Shown here one piece after another: positions 1 to 10,056 of a stretch of 64,000 nt of DNA. The position numbers and the translations under genes are program-made. The notes under the pieces are model-generated. The model was not told where the DNA came from. It searched no databases and worked only from the letters and a program-made list of their open reading frames with translations. This DNA is from Eupeodes corollae. Its lineage: Eukaryota > Arthropoda > Insecta > Diptera > Syrphidae. The stretch spans positions 263,428,572 to 263,492,571 of the forward strand of contig NC_079147.1 of NCBI RefSeq assembly GCF_945859685.1. Reading direction: 5' to 3'. Position 1 is the first letter of the stretch. Each line of letters begins with the position of its first letter.

Positions 1-1928
1 AATGCATATGTACAGCACATAAAATTTAAATTTAATTTCTAAAAATATTTATCGTGATGCATATCTTAAAAATTCAATGCAATTTTCACACCAAAAACAC
101 TCGATTATAAAATTTCTAAAAGAACAATACACATAATTATGTATGTACTACAAAATATCATGTAACCACCACAAACAAAAACAAACCCATATAATCACAA
201 ACACATACAATACATGCTATAGATACATGTCTTCGTGGACGTGTGGACCCAAAAAACAGTCCTAAAAAGGATATTGGCATTTCAAAAACATAAAACGTAA
301 TGCACATGCACTGGGGCGTATGCGTGATATTTATTGCAATAAATTGTGTGATTGTAGATTGTGTCTAGGTATGCAACAATTCCCTAGGGTTGGGGTTGGG
401 ATTTTGGTCTTAGGGAGTTGTTCCGTGGATATGGACTATGGACTATAGACTAAGGACTATAGACTATGGATATAAACGAATTGAAATTTTATAGTCTATC
501 AAACTAAAAAGAACTTGTAGATACATTTATAGTCCTCGTATAGTCGTCGTTCGTAGAGCTGCTGCTGGCAAATTGATTGACATGAACGATAGATAGGAAT
601 GGGGTTGGTTAAGAGGGTTTTATGGCATGATGGAATGATGGTATGTTGATATGGAATGGCCAAGTAGGATTTCATGGCGTATGGTAATTTGTCTTGTGTG
701 TGATGTAACAGGTACCACATTAGCACATGAATCGAGTGATGAAGCGTATGTGGTGTCCATTTTTCATCGAGAGTGCTCGTGGGTATATATGTAACGTATA
801 CATAAATATAGGTATGTGGTCGTATCTTGAATGATTATAGGGTATATGCTAATGGAATTGAGTGGATATGGGAGTGCAGCCTTGCGATAATCTTAGCCTG
901 TGGTGTGTGCAAAACGGAAAATGGTATAAATGTACAAGTACATATTATGTGGTATGTATATCCACTCCATCATTCTGACCTGATTGCCTTATTGCGTTTC
1001 AAGGCACCATATTCTCTGAATTTGAACCAATATTTGCTTAGTGATTGAACCGTACAATTTTCCCAGTCAATATTATTGAATTAATATACAATCTATGGTT
1101 TGTTTTTTGCTCAAGAAATTTCACTTTATCTGTATAAATATATAAAGTTGTTGGTTGGTTGAGTAGGTATTCGGTCGGTTTGTTAGTTGGTGTAGATTTG
1201 ACGATTAAATTGTTGATTGGATTAAGTAAACAGATTTTAAGTGTTGCTTTTTAGAATATTGTAGGATTCTTCTTGAAAAAGAAGTTTAAAACCCGTCGAC
1301 TCAGACGTCAACAGCTAGTTATAATAAGAGAATAGCAACAAAAAAGTTATTTAGAGAGTGTCATGTCTACTCTTTTCGATGGTTCAGTGTACCTATCCTT
1401 TTTTTATAAACTAATTTTAAATTAAATAAAGTGAACATTTCAATTAGTTAAAATATTTAAAAGATAATGCAATCAGCTAGTATTAAATTTTATTCCATTT
1501 TAAAGAATAAATATGAATTCAAAAACGAAAACAAAAAACATTCAAAGAAATATTCAGCTCGAAAATTTTAAGAAACAAAATTGTTAACAAAATTTAAAAC
1601 AATTTTAAATTACGAAAATACGTATTACTAAATTATTAGCAAAATCCAAATAACAGTTTTTATTACAAAAACAAAAAGCCTACAAAAATTGGTCTTTGAC
1701 CCGAACATCTAAAGAATAAGTTAAGACTTTTGACTTAAATCTTAATTTATTTTACAAATAATATATTGGTAGCATTATAAAATTCATTAGAATATCTCAA
1801 CTGAATATTTTATTAACAACACAAAAAATCTTCAAAAATGCTACCAAAAAATGGTAAAAACTACACTGGGAGCTATTTGAAACTCAAAACAGTGTTTTTA
1901 TATTTGTACGTTTGAGTGTTGGTATTTT
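1..1928. other. AT-rich DNA without a recognisable gene
   Basis: No reading frame here resembles a known protein, and the longest ones (about 75 codons) look like chance frames. The stretch contains a short minisatellite near 430-474 and TTGGTTGG/TCGGTCGG-type low-complexity sequence around 1150-1190. It may be intronic or intergenic host DNA or unrecognised old transposon sequence. Confidence 0.6.
430..474. repeat. Short minisatellite of GGACTAT-type units
   Basis: About six imperfect 7-8 bp units (GGACTAT, AGACTAT, AGACTAA) follow each other directly. Confidence 0.7.
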
Positions 1929-2981
1929 TAACTTCACATAGGGAGTTATAGTAATTGGTCCGAATTTTCGAATTGAAAATTTTGACATTTCTCTAGAGTC
2001 TAAAAAAAAAAGATTTTTAGAAAGATGTCTGCTCGTGCCTGTGTACGCATGTTGGCGAAGTTTTTTTCGTCGTTCAAAACTCAAGAACCAGTCGAGATAT
2101 CGACTTTAAATGAATTTTGTTATACAGATAATAATGCAGAAAGAAATGACTTTAAACAAAAATTACGTGCGTATTTTTTTTACAATAGCAATTTAAAAAA
2201 ATTAACATTTTGGTTAACGCAAAATATCTCACGAACCAATAACGTTAGCGACTTGAATTAACTTTTATATTTTTTATTGTAACGTGATAAGTAACAAACA
2301 AATATATTTTTGGAAAAAAAAATCAATTATCAATTTTTTTATAAATCAAATAAAAAACTTAAAATATAAACGAACAAAATATGATTGTAACTCTTAAATA
2401 ATTTTATGTAACGAGAAATAAAGTTTTTAATTCACAGCTTTTTTACAAAAAAAAAAACAAAAACCTAAAAAAATCATTACTAAAAGTTAGTAAAAATTTA
2501 CTTTCGTATCAAATATCTTTTCAAAAATTTGAGACTATGGCTTTAAACTAATTTTATCTAATAAAAAAATGTTGTTTTCGACATTCATTAACAACAGTCC
2601 GTTTGTTCATAAAAAAAATATAATCTACAAAATTGTTAAAAATTGATGTTTGGTTCTCGATATCTCGAGAATAATAGAAGATGTTGACTCCAAATTAATT
2701 TAATTCATCCAATTTGAATTTGTGTATACTTATAAGAAGTACAAACTTTTATGAATGGTAAAAATTTATTTTCGACTAAAAATCTCGTTTACAAATTAGT
2801 TTTTGAAATTAAACTATTTCATTATACCTATGCAAAATATTGTTGGTAGTTTTAACTTTTGAGAATAATTGAACTGACAAATTTTTAACAAAACACGTAC
2901 ATTTTTCAAACCTTTTAAGCAAGACAAATTGACAGATGGGATGGGAAGTTATCAATGTGTGTCGCATCCCAGCCTCTTTTT
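1929..2981 (-). repeat. AACTTCC-family repeat, diverged copy (Helentron/DINE-like)
   Basis: This is a reverse-oriented copy of the noncoding family seen better at 14115 and 22478. Its left edge keeps a decayed terminal hairpin (AACTTCACATAGGGAGTT), followed by the conserved TTTTGACATTTCTC block, the AGATTTTTAGAAAGATGTCT block and a TCAAGAACCAG..GAGATATCGACTT block. Its right edge is the family start, read in reverse as GATGGGATGGGAAGTTAT and GCATCCCAGCCTCTTTTT. Length is about 1.05 kb, so fewer internal units than the longest copies. Many substitutions mark it as old. Confidence 0.75.
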
Positions 2982-3262
2982 ATTTTTAAGATCCCTAGAA
3001 CATAAATCAATAGTTATTAAAAGAAATTCTGTGTCTACGTGTGTACGTTTCTTCCTATAATATTTTAAGAACCAGCAAGGAATAACATCTTAATATTCAA
3101 AAAGTGCTTTAAGAAATATTTGCCTGGCTCCAAGTTAAATTAAATTCTAAAACAAATATTGTGACGTCATGTCTAATGAGCCCAAGAAATTAACTTACAG
3201 ATTTCTTATAAATCTAATTAACTAAAAAAAAATATTTTAGGACCAAGAAACTTATAACCTCC
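2982..3262. other. Linker between repeat and LTR element
   Basis: There is no gene. A stretch with TGTGTCTACGTGTGTACG followed by TTTTAAGAACCAGCAAGGAAT resembles the interior of a further, badly decayed reverse AACTTCC-family copy, into which the LTR element appears to have inserted. The last five bases (CCTCC, 3258-3262) are the left target-site duplication of that element. Confidence 0.45.
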
Positions 3263-3463
3263 TGTTATGTCTATATATATTATATTGTGCTATATGCATA
3301 ACCCCTAGATCCGTACTATAAGAAGAATCACAAGAATACATGTAATAGGTTAAGTATGTAATTATGTTAAGATCAGTCTGGTTAGTCATCTCATTAAATA
3401 AAGATCATCTTAGCTCTCAATATAACTTCTTTTATTAAGCAAGTACTGTGAAGGTACATGACA
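3263..3463 (+). repeat. 5' LTR, 201 bp
   Basis: Direct reading against the copy at 8079-8279 shows no difference. It has TG..CA termini. An AATAAA-like signal (ATTAAATAAAG near 3396) lies within the LTR and probably serves as polyadenylation signal in the 3' copy. Promoter elements are presumably inside but I see no clear TATA box other than the TATATATATTATA stretch near its start. Confidence 0.95.
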
Positions 3464-3467
3464 TTTT

Positions 3468-3480
3468 TGGCGACGAGGAT
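3468..3480 (+). promoter_or_regulatory. Candidate tRNA primer-binding site
   Basis: TGGCGACGAGGAT begins with the TGG complementary to the CCA end of tRNAs and starts 4 bp after the 5' LTR, the usual location for minus-strand priming. Which tRNA it matches I cannot say without a tRNA set. Confidence 0.7.
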
Positions 3481-3607
3481 TATGCGGTTATAAGCCGAAA
3501 AAAAATAGAAGAACCCGTATCAAAGATCATGTGATATGATCACGCCGTGTGTGAAACAGTTTGCATATAATTGTATTAATTGTGAAAAAAATTAAGAAAA
3601 CTATAAA

Positions 3608-6600
3608 ATGACAACAGACAATAAAACTTTATCTAGCATTGCTAGTAAAATGAGTGTTGGAAATTTCCGTGGAAATATTGATCCATTTATAATCGATAAA
3701 GACGATTTTGAACAATATGCAGATCGATTAAAGCATATTTTTGTATTAAATGCTATTGGCGAATCTGTGGCAGAGGAGAAGCAAAAAGTGTCAATTTTTG
3801 TGTCTTTTGTGGGAGCTGATTTATACAAAATCCTCCGGACATTGATTGCCCCAAAATCAGAATGGGATTTCTCCTATGACGAGCTAATTAAAATAATGAA
3901 GCAGTACTTTAAACCAAAATTGAACGTGAGAGCCGAGCGTTTCAAATTCATGTCTCGGAGACTAAAAGATGGTGAAACTTTGCAAGACTTTGTAGTGGAG
4001 CTGAAGTCTATTGCCGAAAACTGCGAATATGGTGCCTTTTTGGATCAGGCACTGTCTGACAAGTTCATTTGGTCTCAAAGAAGTTCCGATATCCAGCGAA
4101 AACTTCTCAATGAACCATTAAATAAAACATTTAATGAAATATTTGAGTCTGCACAAACAATGGAATCAACTCAGAAGGATGTGAAAGATATTCAGTCGAC
4201 TCTTCCGTCTATGAATATACATGGTGACCAGAATTGGATTGGGAGAAGCAAATTTAGAATGGGAAATTCTAACCATCGACGCATCGCCTCGAGAAGCAAA
4301 GCAAGAAACCACGATCAAGATGGTAATCGTGCATCATCACGACCAAGAAGGTCCAACGAGAAAGTCACGTGCTTTCGATGTCAAAAAGAAGGGCATTACG
4401 CATATGACTGTGGTAACAATAGAGTAAGGCATTCAAATACTAACAATAGATATAGAAATAAAAATTATAAAAAAGTCAATCACGTTGATGGTGAACAACA
4501 AATGTTATCGAATTTAACTTTAGGTAATGTTACAATAAATTCCTTAAGTTCCGAATATTTAGAACCACTTATTATTTCATTAAAAGTAAACAATATTAAT
4601 ATAAATATGGAGGTTGATTCTGGTGCCTGTCTTTCTATACTCTCTGAACGCATGTACTTGAAGTTGTTTAAAAATTGCAGATTAAAGCCCTTTGATAAAA
4701 CTCTTAATGTCATTACAGGTGAAAATGTTGTTGTTGTTGGAGCTGTTGAGGTTGCTGTAAATGGTTTGTGTGATGATAAAATATACTGCCTGGATTTGGT
4801 TGTGGTTAGAACCGAGAAGGATTTTACTCCTCTTTTGGGTAGAAATTGGCTAAACACCCTTTTTACAAAATGGAGGAATCATTTTAAGGTAAATAGCATT
4901 AGTCCATCTCGTGATGAGGTCAAAAACGAAATTTTGAAAGCTTTTCCACAAGTTTTCGATAACAATTATTATGGAATAATTAGGGATCACGTTGCAGAGA
5001 TTGTGCTTGATGTTAATGCATCACCTATTTTTCATAAACCATATACGGTTCCATATGGATTACGTGAAAAGGTTGAGAAAGAGCTGGGAAGGCTTGTGGA
5101 AGTAGGCATCTTGAAACCAGTTAGGTTCAGCGAGTGGGCCACACCAATTGTGGTTGTAGAAAAAAAAGATGGAACCATACGAATCTGTATGGATTGTAAG
5201 TCGACCATAAACAGGTATGTTAGGGCTGATCATTACCCGATTCCGCGAATCGACGACATATTGTCTTGTTTTGGAGGTTGTTCCTTCTTTTGCATACTTG
5301 ATTTAGCTGGGGCGTTCCAGCAAGTTGCACTATCAGAACAGTCGCAAAAGTATGTTACAATCAACACTGATAAGGGTTTGTTTCAATACACTAGGCTTCC
5401 ATTTGGAATTAAAAGTGCACCCTCCATTTTTCAGTGTGTGATAGATGACATTTTAAAAGGTCTGAAATATGTGAGAGGGTATATCGATGACATCATCATA
5501 GGTGGTAGCACGCTAGATGATTGTAAGGCAAATCTGATTGAGGTTTTACGAAGGTTCAATCAGTTAAACGTTAAAGTGCGTATCGACAAGTGTCAATTTT
5601 TTAAATCATCGGTCGAGTATCTGGGCCATGAGATTAATGGCGATGGAATTCATCCAAAGGCTAATATGATGAAGGCAATAGTCAACGCTCCTGCTCCCGT
5701 TGATGTTTCTTCGTTAAAAGCATACTTGGGTTTGTTAAATTTTTATAATAAATTCATTCCGAATCTTTCTGCTCGATTAGCACCCTTGTATGATCTCTTA
5801 AAGAAAGAGAAATCTTTTGATTGGAATCAAGATTGCGAAAAGGTTTTTAACGAGAGTAAATGTTGGTTATATGATAATAATATGTTAGTGCACTACTCCC
5901 CAGATAAAGCTCTCGGTATTGTTTGTGACGCCAGCTCATATGGTGTTGGTGGGGTATTATTTCACATAGAGAAAAATGGTGAAGAACGTCCTATAATGTT
6001 CGTGTCTAGCACTTTATCGAATGCTGAGAAAAATTATTCTCAAATAGAGCGTGAAGCTCTCGCGGTGATTTTCAGTGTGAAACGTTTTCACAAATATATA
6101 TACGGGCGTAAAATTACAATTTATAGTGACCATAAGCCCCTTGAGAACATTTTTGGTGACAAAAAGAATAATGCCATAGCTGCCGCAAGATTGCAACGAT
6201 GGGCTCTGATACTATCACAGTACGATTATAAGATAGTTTATAGAAAAGGAAGCGCTATGAATAACGCTGATGCTTTATCACGTTTGCCCTTGAGCGAGCC
6301 AACTGATGTGTCTAGTTGCATGATAAATTTTTTTAATATAGCGGGTAATTTACCCTTGAATGCAAATGACATTGCAAAAGAAACATCGAAAGACGATACT
6401 TTGAGCAAAGTTATTTCTTTTATGAATTCAGAATGGCCAGCTTATTTTGAAAATAAATTGTTGCAAAAACTAAGTAGTAGAAAATTAGAATTTTCTATTT
6501 CGGATGAGGGATGTTTATTGTTAGGTTGTCGAGTAGTTATTCCAAATTCATTGAAAGGAAAAATGCTAGAACTCTTACATGAAGGACACTTGGGTGTTGT

Positions 6601-7756
6601 CCGCATGAAAGAGCTCTCCCGAGGTACAATGTGGTGGTTAAATTTAGATCGTGACATTGAGCACTATGTCCGAACGTGTGATGCGTGTCAGCAGGAAAGT
6701 AAAAGACCTGGATTTGTTCCGTTGTCATCTTGGCCAGTTACTTCATTTCCTTTCGAGAGAATACATATTGATTTTCTATATTTTAAAAACAAAACATTTT
6801 TACTAATGGTAGACACTTTTTCACGATGGATTGATGTCCATATTATGAACAAAACAACAGCAGTTAATGTGTTATCAGTGTTTAGAAAAGTTTTTTGTAT
6901 TTTTGGCTTACCAAAGGAAATCGTATCTGACAATGGTCCACCATTTTCGTCGGTGGAACTTCAAAATTTTTGTAAGGCAAACAACATTATTTTGACTAAG
7001 ACTCCACCATATAACCCTCAAACAAACGGCAGTGCTGAGAGAGCAGTTCAAACTTTGAAATCAAGTTTAAAAAAATATTTTCATGATCATAAGATCAAAA
7101 ATTTACCTATAGAGAACCATGTTGAAAATTTTTTATTTAAATACCGAAATGTTCCTTCAACTACAACAAATAATACACCAGCTAATTTAATTTTTAGATA
7201 TAATCCGCGAACTATTTTCGATGCTATCAAACCAATAAGTAGCCAAGTAAGCAAACAACCGTTAATTAAAAGTAATAGAGCCCAGTCTAACGAAAACCAA
7301 ACCCAAAAATTAATTAAATATATAAGTAAGAAGCCACAAAAACAACAACAACAGAAACACAAAGTAACTCAGATCAAAAATAATGAATTCAGTAAAAATC
7401 AAACCGTTTGGTATCGATGTAGTTATAACAACTTTGTGCGATGGACACCAGCAATTATATATGACAAAATTTCAAAAGTTGTATATCTCGTAAGATTAAA
7501 TGGTACTATTCGAAAAGCTCATGGTCACCAGTTGAGACCAAGAGTTTTAAGAAAGGTAACATTTGATTCTAGTAGAAATCAGAGTTATAATAATTCAGAA
7601 ACTGATATCCTAAATCCACAATTAAAAAGGGAGGAAAGCTCGGTATATGAATATAATGCAGAGGATAATAGAAAGGACAGTAATCCGAATACACCTATAG
7701 CTTTGAGTAAAAGTGTAAGAACCAGAAAAAAACCCATAAGGTATCCTAACATTTAA
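3608..7756 (+). CDS. Gag-Pol polyprotein of Ty3/gypsy element (1382 aa)
   Basis: A single frame carries all core activities in gypsy order. The gag region ends in a zinc knuckle C-x2-C-x4-H-x4-C at residues 255-268. An aspartic protease follows with DSG at 337-339. Reverse transcriptase carries the YIDD catalytic motif at 625-628, and RNase H starts near residue 774 (CDASSYG). Integrase has an HHCC zinc module (H991, H994, C1024, C1027) and a DD35E core (D1055, D1108, E1144). The C-terminal segment, with VWYR and HGHQLRPR, matches the GPY/F-like tail of K02A2.6/Mag-type elements. There is one zinc knuckle and no frameshift between gag and pol, so both are made as one product cleaved by the protease. 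The ATG at 3608 is chosen because it opens the gag domain and lies 145 bp past the LTR. No stop or frameshift interrupts it, so it is potentially active. Confidence 0.96.
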   Translation: MTTDNKTLSSIASKMSVGNFRGNIDPFIIDKDDFEQYADRLKHIFVLNAIGESVAEEKQKVSIFVSFVGADLYKILRTLIAPKSEWDFSYDELIKIMKQYFKPKLNVRAERFKFMSRRLKDGETLQDFVVELKSIAENCEYGAFLDQALSDKFIWSQRSSDIQRKLLNEPLNKTFNEIFESAQTMESTQKDVKDIQSTLPSMNIHGDQNWIGRSKFRMGNSNHRRIASRSKARNHDQDGNRASSRPRRSNEKVTCFRCQKEGHYAYDCGNNRVRHSNTNNRYRNKNYKKVNHVDGEQQMLSNLTLGNVTINSLSSEYLEPLIISLKVNNININMEVDSGACLSILSERMYLKLFKNCRLKPFDKTLNVITGENVVVVGAVEVAVNGLCDDKIYCLDLVVVRTEKDFTPLLGRNWLNTLFTKWRNHFKVNSISPSRDEVKNEILKAFPQVFDNNYYGIIRDHVAEIVLDVNASPIFHKPYTVPYGLREKVEKELGRLVEVGILKPVRFSEWATPIVVVEKKDGTIRICMDCKSTINRYVRADHYPIPRIDDILSCFGGCSFFCILDLAGAFQQVALSEQSQKYVTINTDKGLFQYTRLPFGIKSAPSIFQCVIDDILKGLKYVRGYIDDIIIGGSTLDDCKANLIEVLRRFNQLNVKVRIDKCQFFKSSVEYLGHEINGDGIHPKANMMKAIVNAPAPVDVSSLKAYLGLLNFYNKFIPNLSARLAPLYDLLKKEKSFDWNQDCEKVFNESKCWLYDNNMLVHYSPDKALGIVCDASSYGVGGVLFHIEKNGEERPIMFVSSTLSNAEKNYSQIEREALAVIFSVKRFHKYIYGRKITIYSDHKPLENIFGDKKNNAIAAARLQRWALILSQYDYKIVYRKGSAMNNADALSRLPLSEPTDVSSCMINFFNIAGNLPLNANDIAKETSKDDTLSKVISFMNSEWPAYFENKLLQKLSSRKLEFSISDEGCLLLGCRVVIPNSLKGKMLELLHEGHLGVVRMKELSRGTMWWLNLDRDIEHYVRTCDACQQESKRPGFVPLSSWPVTSFPFERIHIDFLYFKNKTFLLMVDTFSRWIDVHIMNKTTAVNVLSVFRKVFCIFGLPKEIVSDNGPPFSSVELQNFCKANNIILTKTPPYNPQTNGSAERAVQTLKSSLKKYFHDHKIKNLPIENHVENFLFKYRNVPSTTTNNTPANLIFRYNPRTIFDAIKPISSQVSKQPLIKSNRAQSNENQTQKLIKYISKKPQKQQQQKHKVTQIKNNEFSKNQTVWYRCSYNNFVRWTPAIIYDKISKVVYLVRLNGTIRKAHGHQLRPRVLRKVTFDSSRNQSYNNSETDILNPQLKREESSVYEYNAEDNRKDSNPNTPIALSKSVRTRKKPIRYPNI

Positions 7757-8065
7757 GTTTGAATACTGTTGAATATTTGGAAGTTATGAAGTTGATTAAA
7801 TTATATACAAATTAATAGAATGAGAATAATGTATTTGAAGTAAATTTAAAATTATAAGGAAGATATGTTAAAGTAAGAAATAATAAATAAAATAAGAATT
7901 TATTTGAAATAAAATGAAATATTTAAATTATTTTTAAATTAATTATTATTTTAAAAGAATTTAAAATTATTTATAAAATAATAAAGATCCTTTTAAATAT
8001 TCTAATCTTATAACAACTGAATTTAATTATTATACAAACATTGTAACTAAGTAAATAAGAAACTT

Positions 8066-8078
8066 AAGGAGAAAGGAG
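8066..8078 (+). promoter_or_regulatory. Polypurine tract of the gypsy element
   Basis: AAGGAGAAAGGAG directly abuts the 3' LTR, the position where plus-strand DNA synthesis is primed. Confidence 0.88.
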
Positions 8079-8279
8079 TGTTATGTCTATATATATTATA
8101 TTGTGCTATATGCATAACCCCTAGATCCGTACTATAAGAAGAATCACAAGAATACATGTAATAGGTTAAGTATGTAATTATGTTAAGATCAGTCTGGTTA
8201 GTCATCTCATTAAATAAAGATCATCTTAGCTCTCAATATAACTTCTTTTATTAAGCAAGTACTGTGAAGGTACATGACA
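8079..8279 (+). repeat. 3' LTR, 201 bp
   Basis: It is identical by eye to the 5' LTR, begins directly after the polypurine tract and is followed by the right copy of the CCTCC target duplication. Confidence 0.95.
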
Positions 8280-8380
8280 CCTCCAAGAAAATGTTTCGAA
8301 GACAAACGTTTTTAATATCTTGTGTGGTTTTAAGAAATATAGAATTGACAGATTTCTAACCAAAAACAAAGAACTATAAA

Positions 8381-8985
8381 AAAAGCTGTGATTCGACCCC
8401 ACTGATAACTTCCCATGCCGTCTGTCGATTTGTCTTGCTTAAATTTTTACAAAATATATTGAAAACAATATTTTGTGTGAGATAAATAATTTGAAGTCAA
8501 TATCTTTCTTCGTTCTTCTAATACTTGAGTCGAAAACCATTTGTTATCAGTTTTTTGTTGTTCTTGTAGCTTTTTGTGGTTTGTTAAAAAAAAAAAAGTT
8601 ATCAGTTTAATTTTCTTAAAAATGGACATGAAATTCCAACAATATTTTGCCTATGTTAACGAGATTTTTAGTCGAAAACCAATTTTTCATAATTTTAGTA
8701 TCATTTGTTAATGTTAATTTTTTTTAATTACTATGTTCGAAAAAATAAACTACTCAATTTGTATAAGTCTTTTCTGAACCTTTCCGTATTATTACCTGCA
8801 TACAAATATTTATTTGAAGTCGATATATCTACTAGTTTTTGAGATATGGACGATGAAAAAAGCTTTTCGAACGTACTATAAGTACGCACACACAAAAACA
8901 TCTTTTATTTGAATTCAAAGGACCTTGAAACGTTGATAAGTATCAATATTTGAAGTTGGGCACATCGGACAGACTACAATACCCG
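8381..8985 (+). repeat. AACTTCC-family repeat, short diverged copy
   Basis: It opens with the family start (ATTCGACCCCACTGATAACTTCCCAT, broken here as GACCCC-ACTGATAACTTCCCAT, then CTGTCGATTTGTCTTGCTT). It retains the late block with TTTGAAGTCGATATATC, GAGATATGGACGATGAAAAA, the CGTAC..CACACAC stretch and CCTTGAAACGTTGATAA. It stops near GACAGACTACAATACC, lacking the terminal hairpin. Most internal tandem units are absent. Confidence 0.7.
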
Positions 8986-9717
8986 TGTTTTGTTGGAAAA
9001 TCTATCCATAGTATAGTAGGATCTTGATGGCTGTGTTCGTTGAGTAGTTGTGCTTTCCATTGGGGAAAAAAATCAATCTGTTACTGTTGATATTATTTAG
9101 TTTTCCACCAAAGGCTTATCTCAGTTTAGATTAAATAAATGTTTTGGGTGTTTCCACCGCACAAGAAGATTTAAAAATGATTAAGTATGACAGCTTCTTC
9201 TAAAATGCAAATGATGTTTTCGATGTGTGATGCGCAAGTGACATAGTTTGATTCGTGTTAATTAATGATTAATGAAGAACTGATTAGTTCAGCACCATAT
9301 AAAAATATGCTACCTACTCCATGTCCATTTTTTTTTTGTAATTTGATGAAAATTACACTATATTTTTTTTACAAACATGCAAATAAACAGACCATAATGC
9401 ATTATCTATTAAACCAACTCCTCCACACAGGTTTTTCTTCTGAAATTTTGACTCTACTCCGATCTCGGTATATGTATAAAGAATTGAGGAGATCTTCAAG
9501 CTCGATACAACACCACATGTTATTGTAAAAGTCTACGAACAAACCCCCTCCATGAAGCAATTGTTAAAATAACTTTTTTTTGTAGAATCTCAATTTAAAA
9601 ATGTTTTCTTACCATTTCTTCTTGAAAATTGTCGATTTTTTAGTTTTAGTTACTCTTTTTTGCTAAGTTAATTTTAACATTTGATTTTCACAAAACTTTC
9701 TTCTATTTGTGTGATTT
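8986..9717. other. Unassigned AT-rich DNA
   Basis: No gene or repeat is recognised. The longest open stretch (about 87 codons) has no recognisable similarity and an AT-biased, low-complexity composition. Confidence 0.6.
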
Positions 9718-10056
9718 ACGACTGCAATGTTAGCACTACATTTTTCGATATTTAAAAAACTGAGTATGCAGTTAGTTGTAGCTTTTTTGTTGTAAATTGA
9801 TTGTGGAAAGAATAAATTTCAAAAATGTTGTTTACTTTAATTTTTTTAAAAAGGGGCACTACATAAAATAAAGATATTCCAAAATCTAACGATGCAATTA
9901 ATTGTAGCTTTTTTGTTTTAAATTAGTAGTGGAAAGACAAAAATTTTGTTTACTTTCATTTTAAAAAACACAACTAATTTACAACAAAAAAGCTTCAATT
10001 AACTGCATACTCAGTTTTTTAAACTACGAAAAATGTGGTACTAACTTGACAGTCGT
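9718..10056. mobile_element. MITE with about 85-bp terminal inverted repeats
   Basis: The left end ACGACTGCAATGTTAGCACT pairs with the reverse complement of the right end ACGACTGTCAAGTTAGTACC. The similarity continues inward through CATTTTTCG, TTTAAAAAACTGAGTATGCA and GCTTTTTTGTTGTAAATT, about 85 bp in all. A third copy of the inner part (ATTGTAGCTTTTTTGTTTTA) lies in direct orientation near 9899, so the element holds three copies of one module. There is no coding capacity. Target duplication and superfamily are not clear. Confidence 0.78.

Larger units (their letters stand above)
3263..8279 (+). mobile_element. Intact Ty3/gypsy LTR retrotransposon, K02A2.6/Mag-like
   Basis: The element is 5017 bp. 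Both LTRs begin TGTTATG and end TGACA, and a 5-bp duplication CCTCC lies directly outside each end (3258-3262 and 8280-8284). A primer-binding-site candidate lies 4 bp inside the 5' LTR and a polypurine tract abuts the 3' LTR. One uninterrupted frame encodes gag-pol, and no envelope-like frame exists in the 320 bp between its stop and the 3' LTR, so it is a non-enveloped retrotransposon. Apparently identical LTRs and an open polyprotein indicate recent insertion. It sits in old AACTTCC-family DNA, so it is younger than its surroundings. Confidence 0.96.

Noticed and set aside
7757..8078. Possible envelope or extra gene after gag-pol
   Set aside because: The 320 bp before the 3' LTR is AT-rich with stops in all frames, so the element is a retrotransposon without env.
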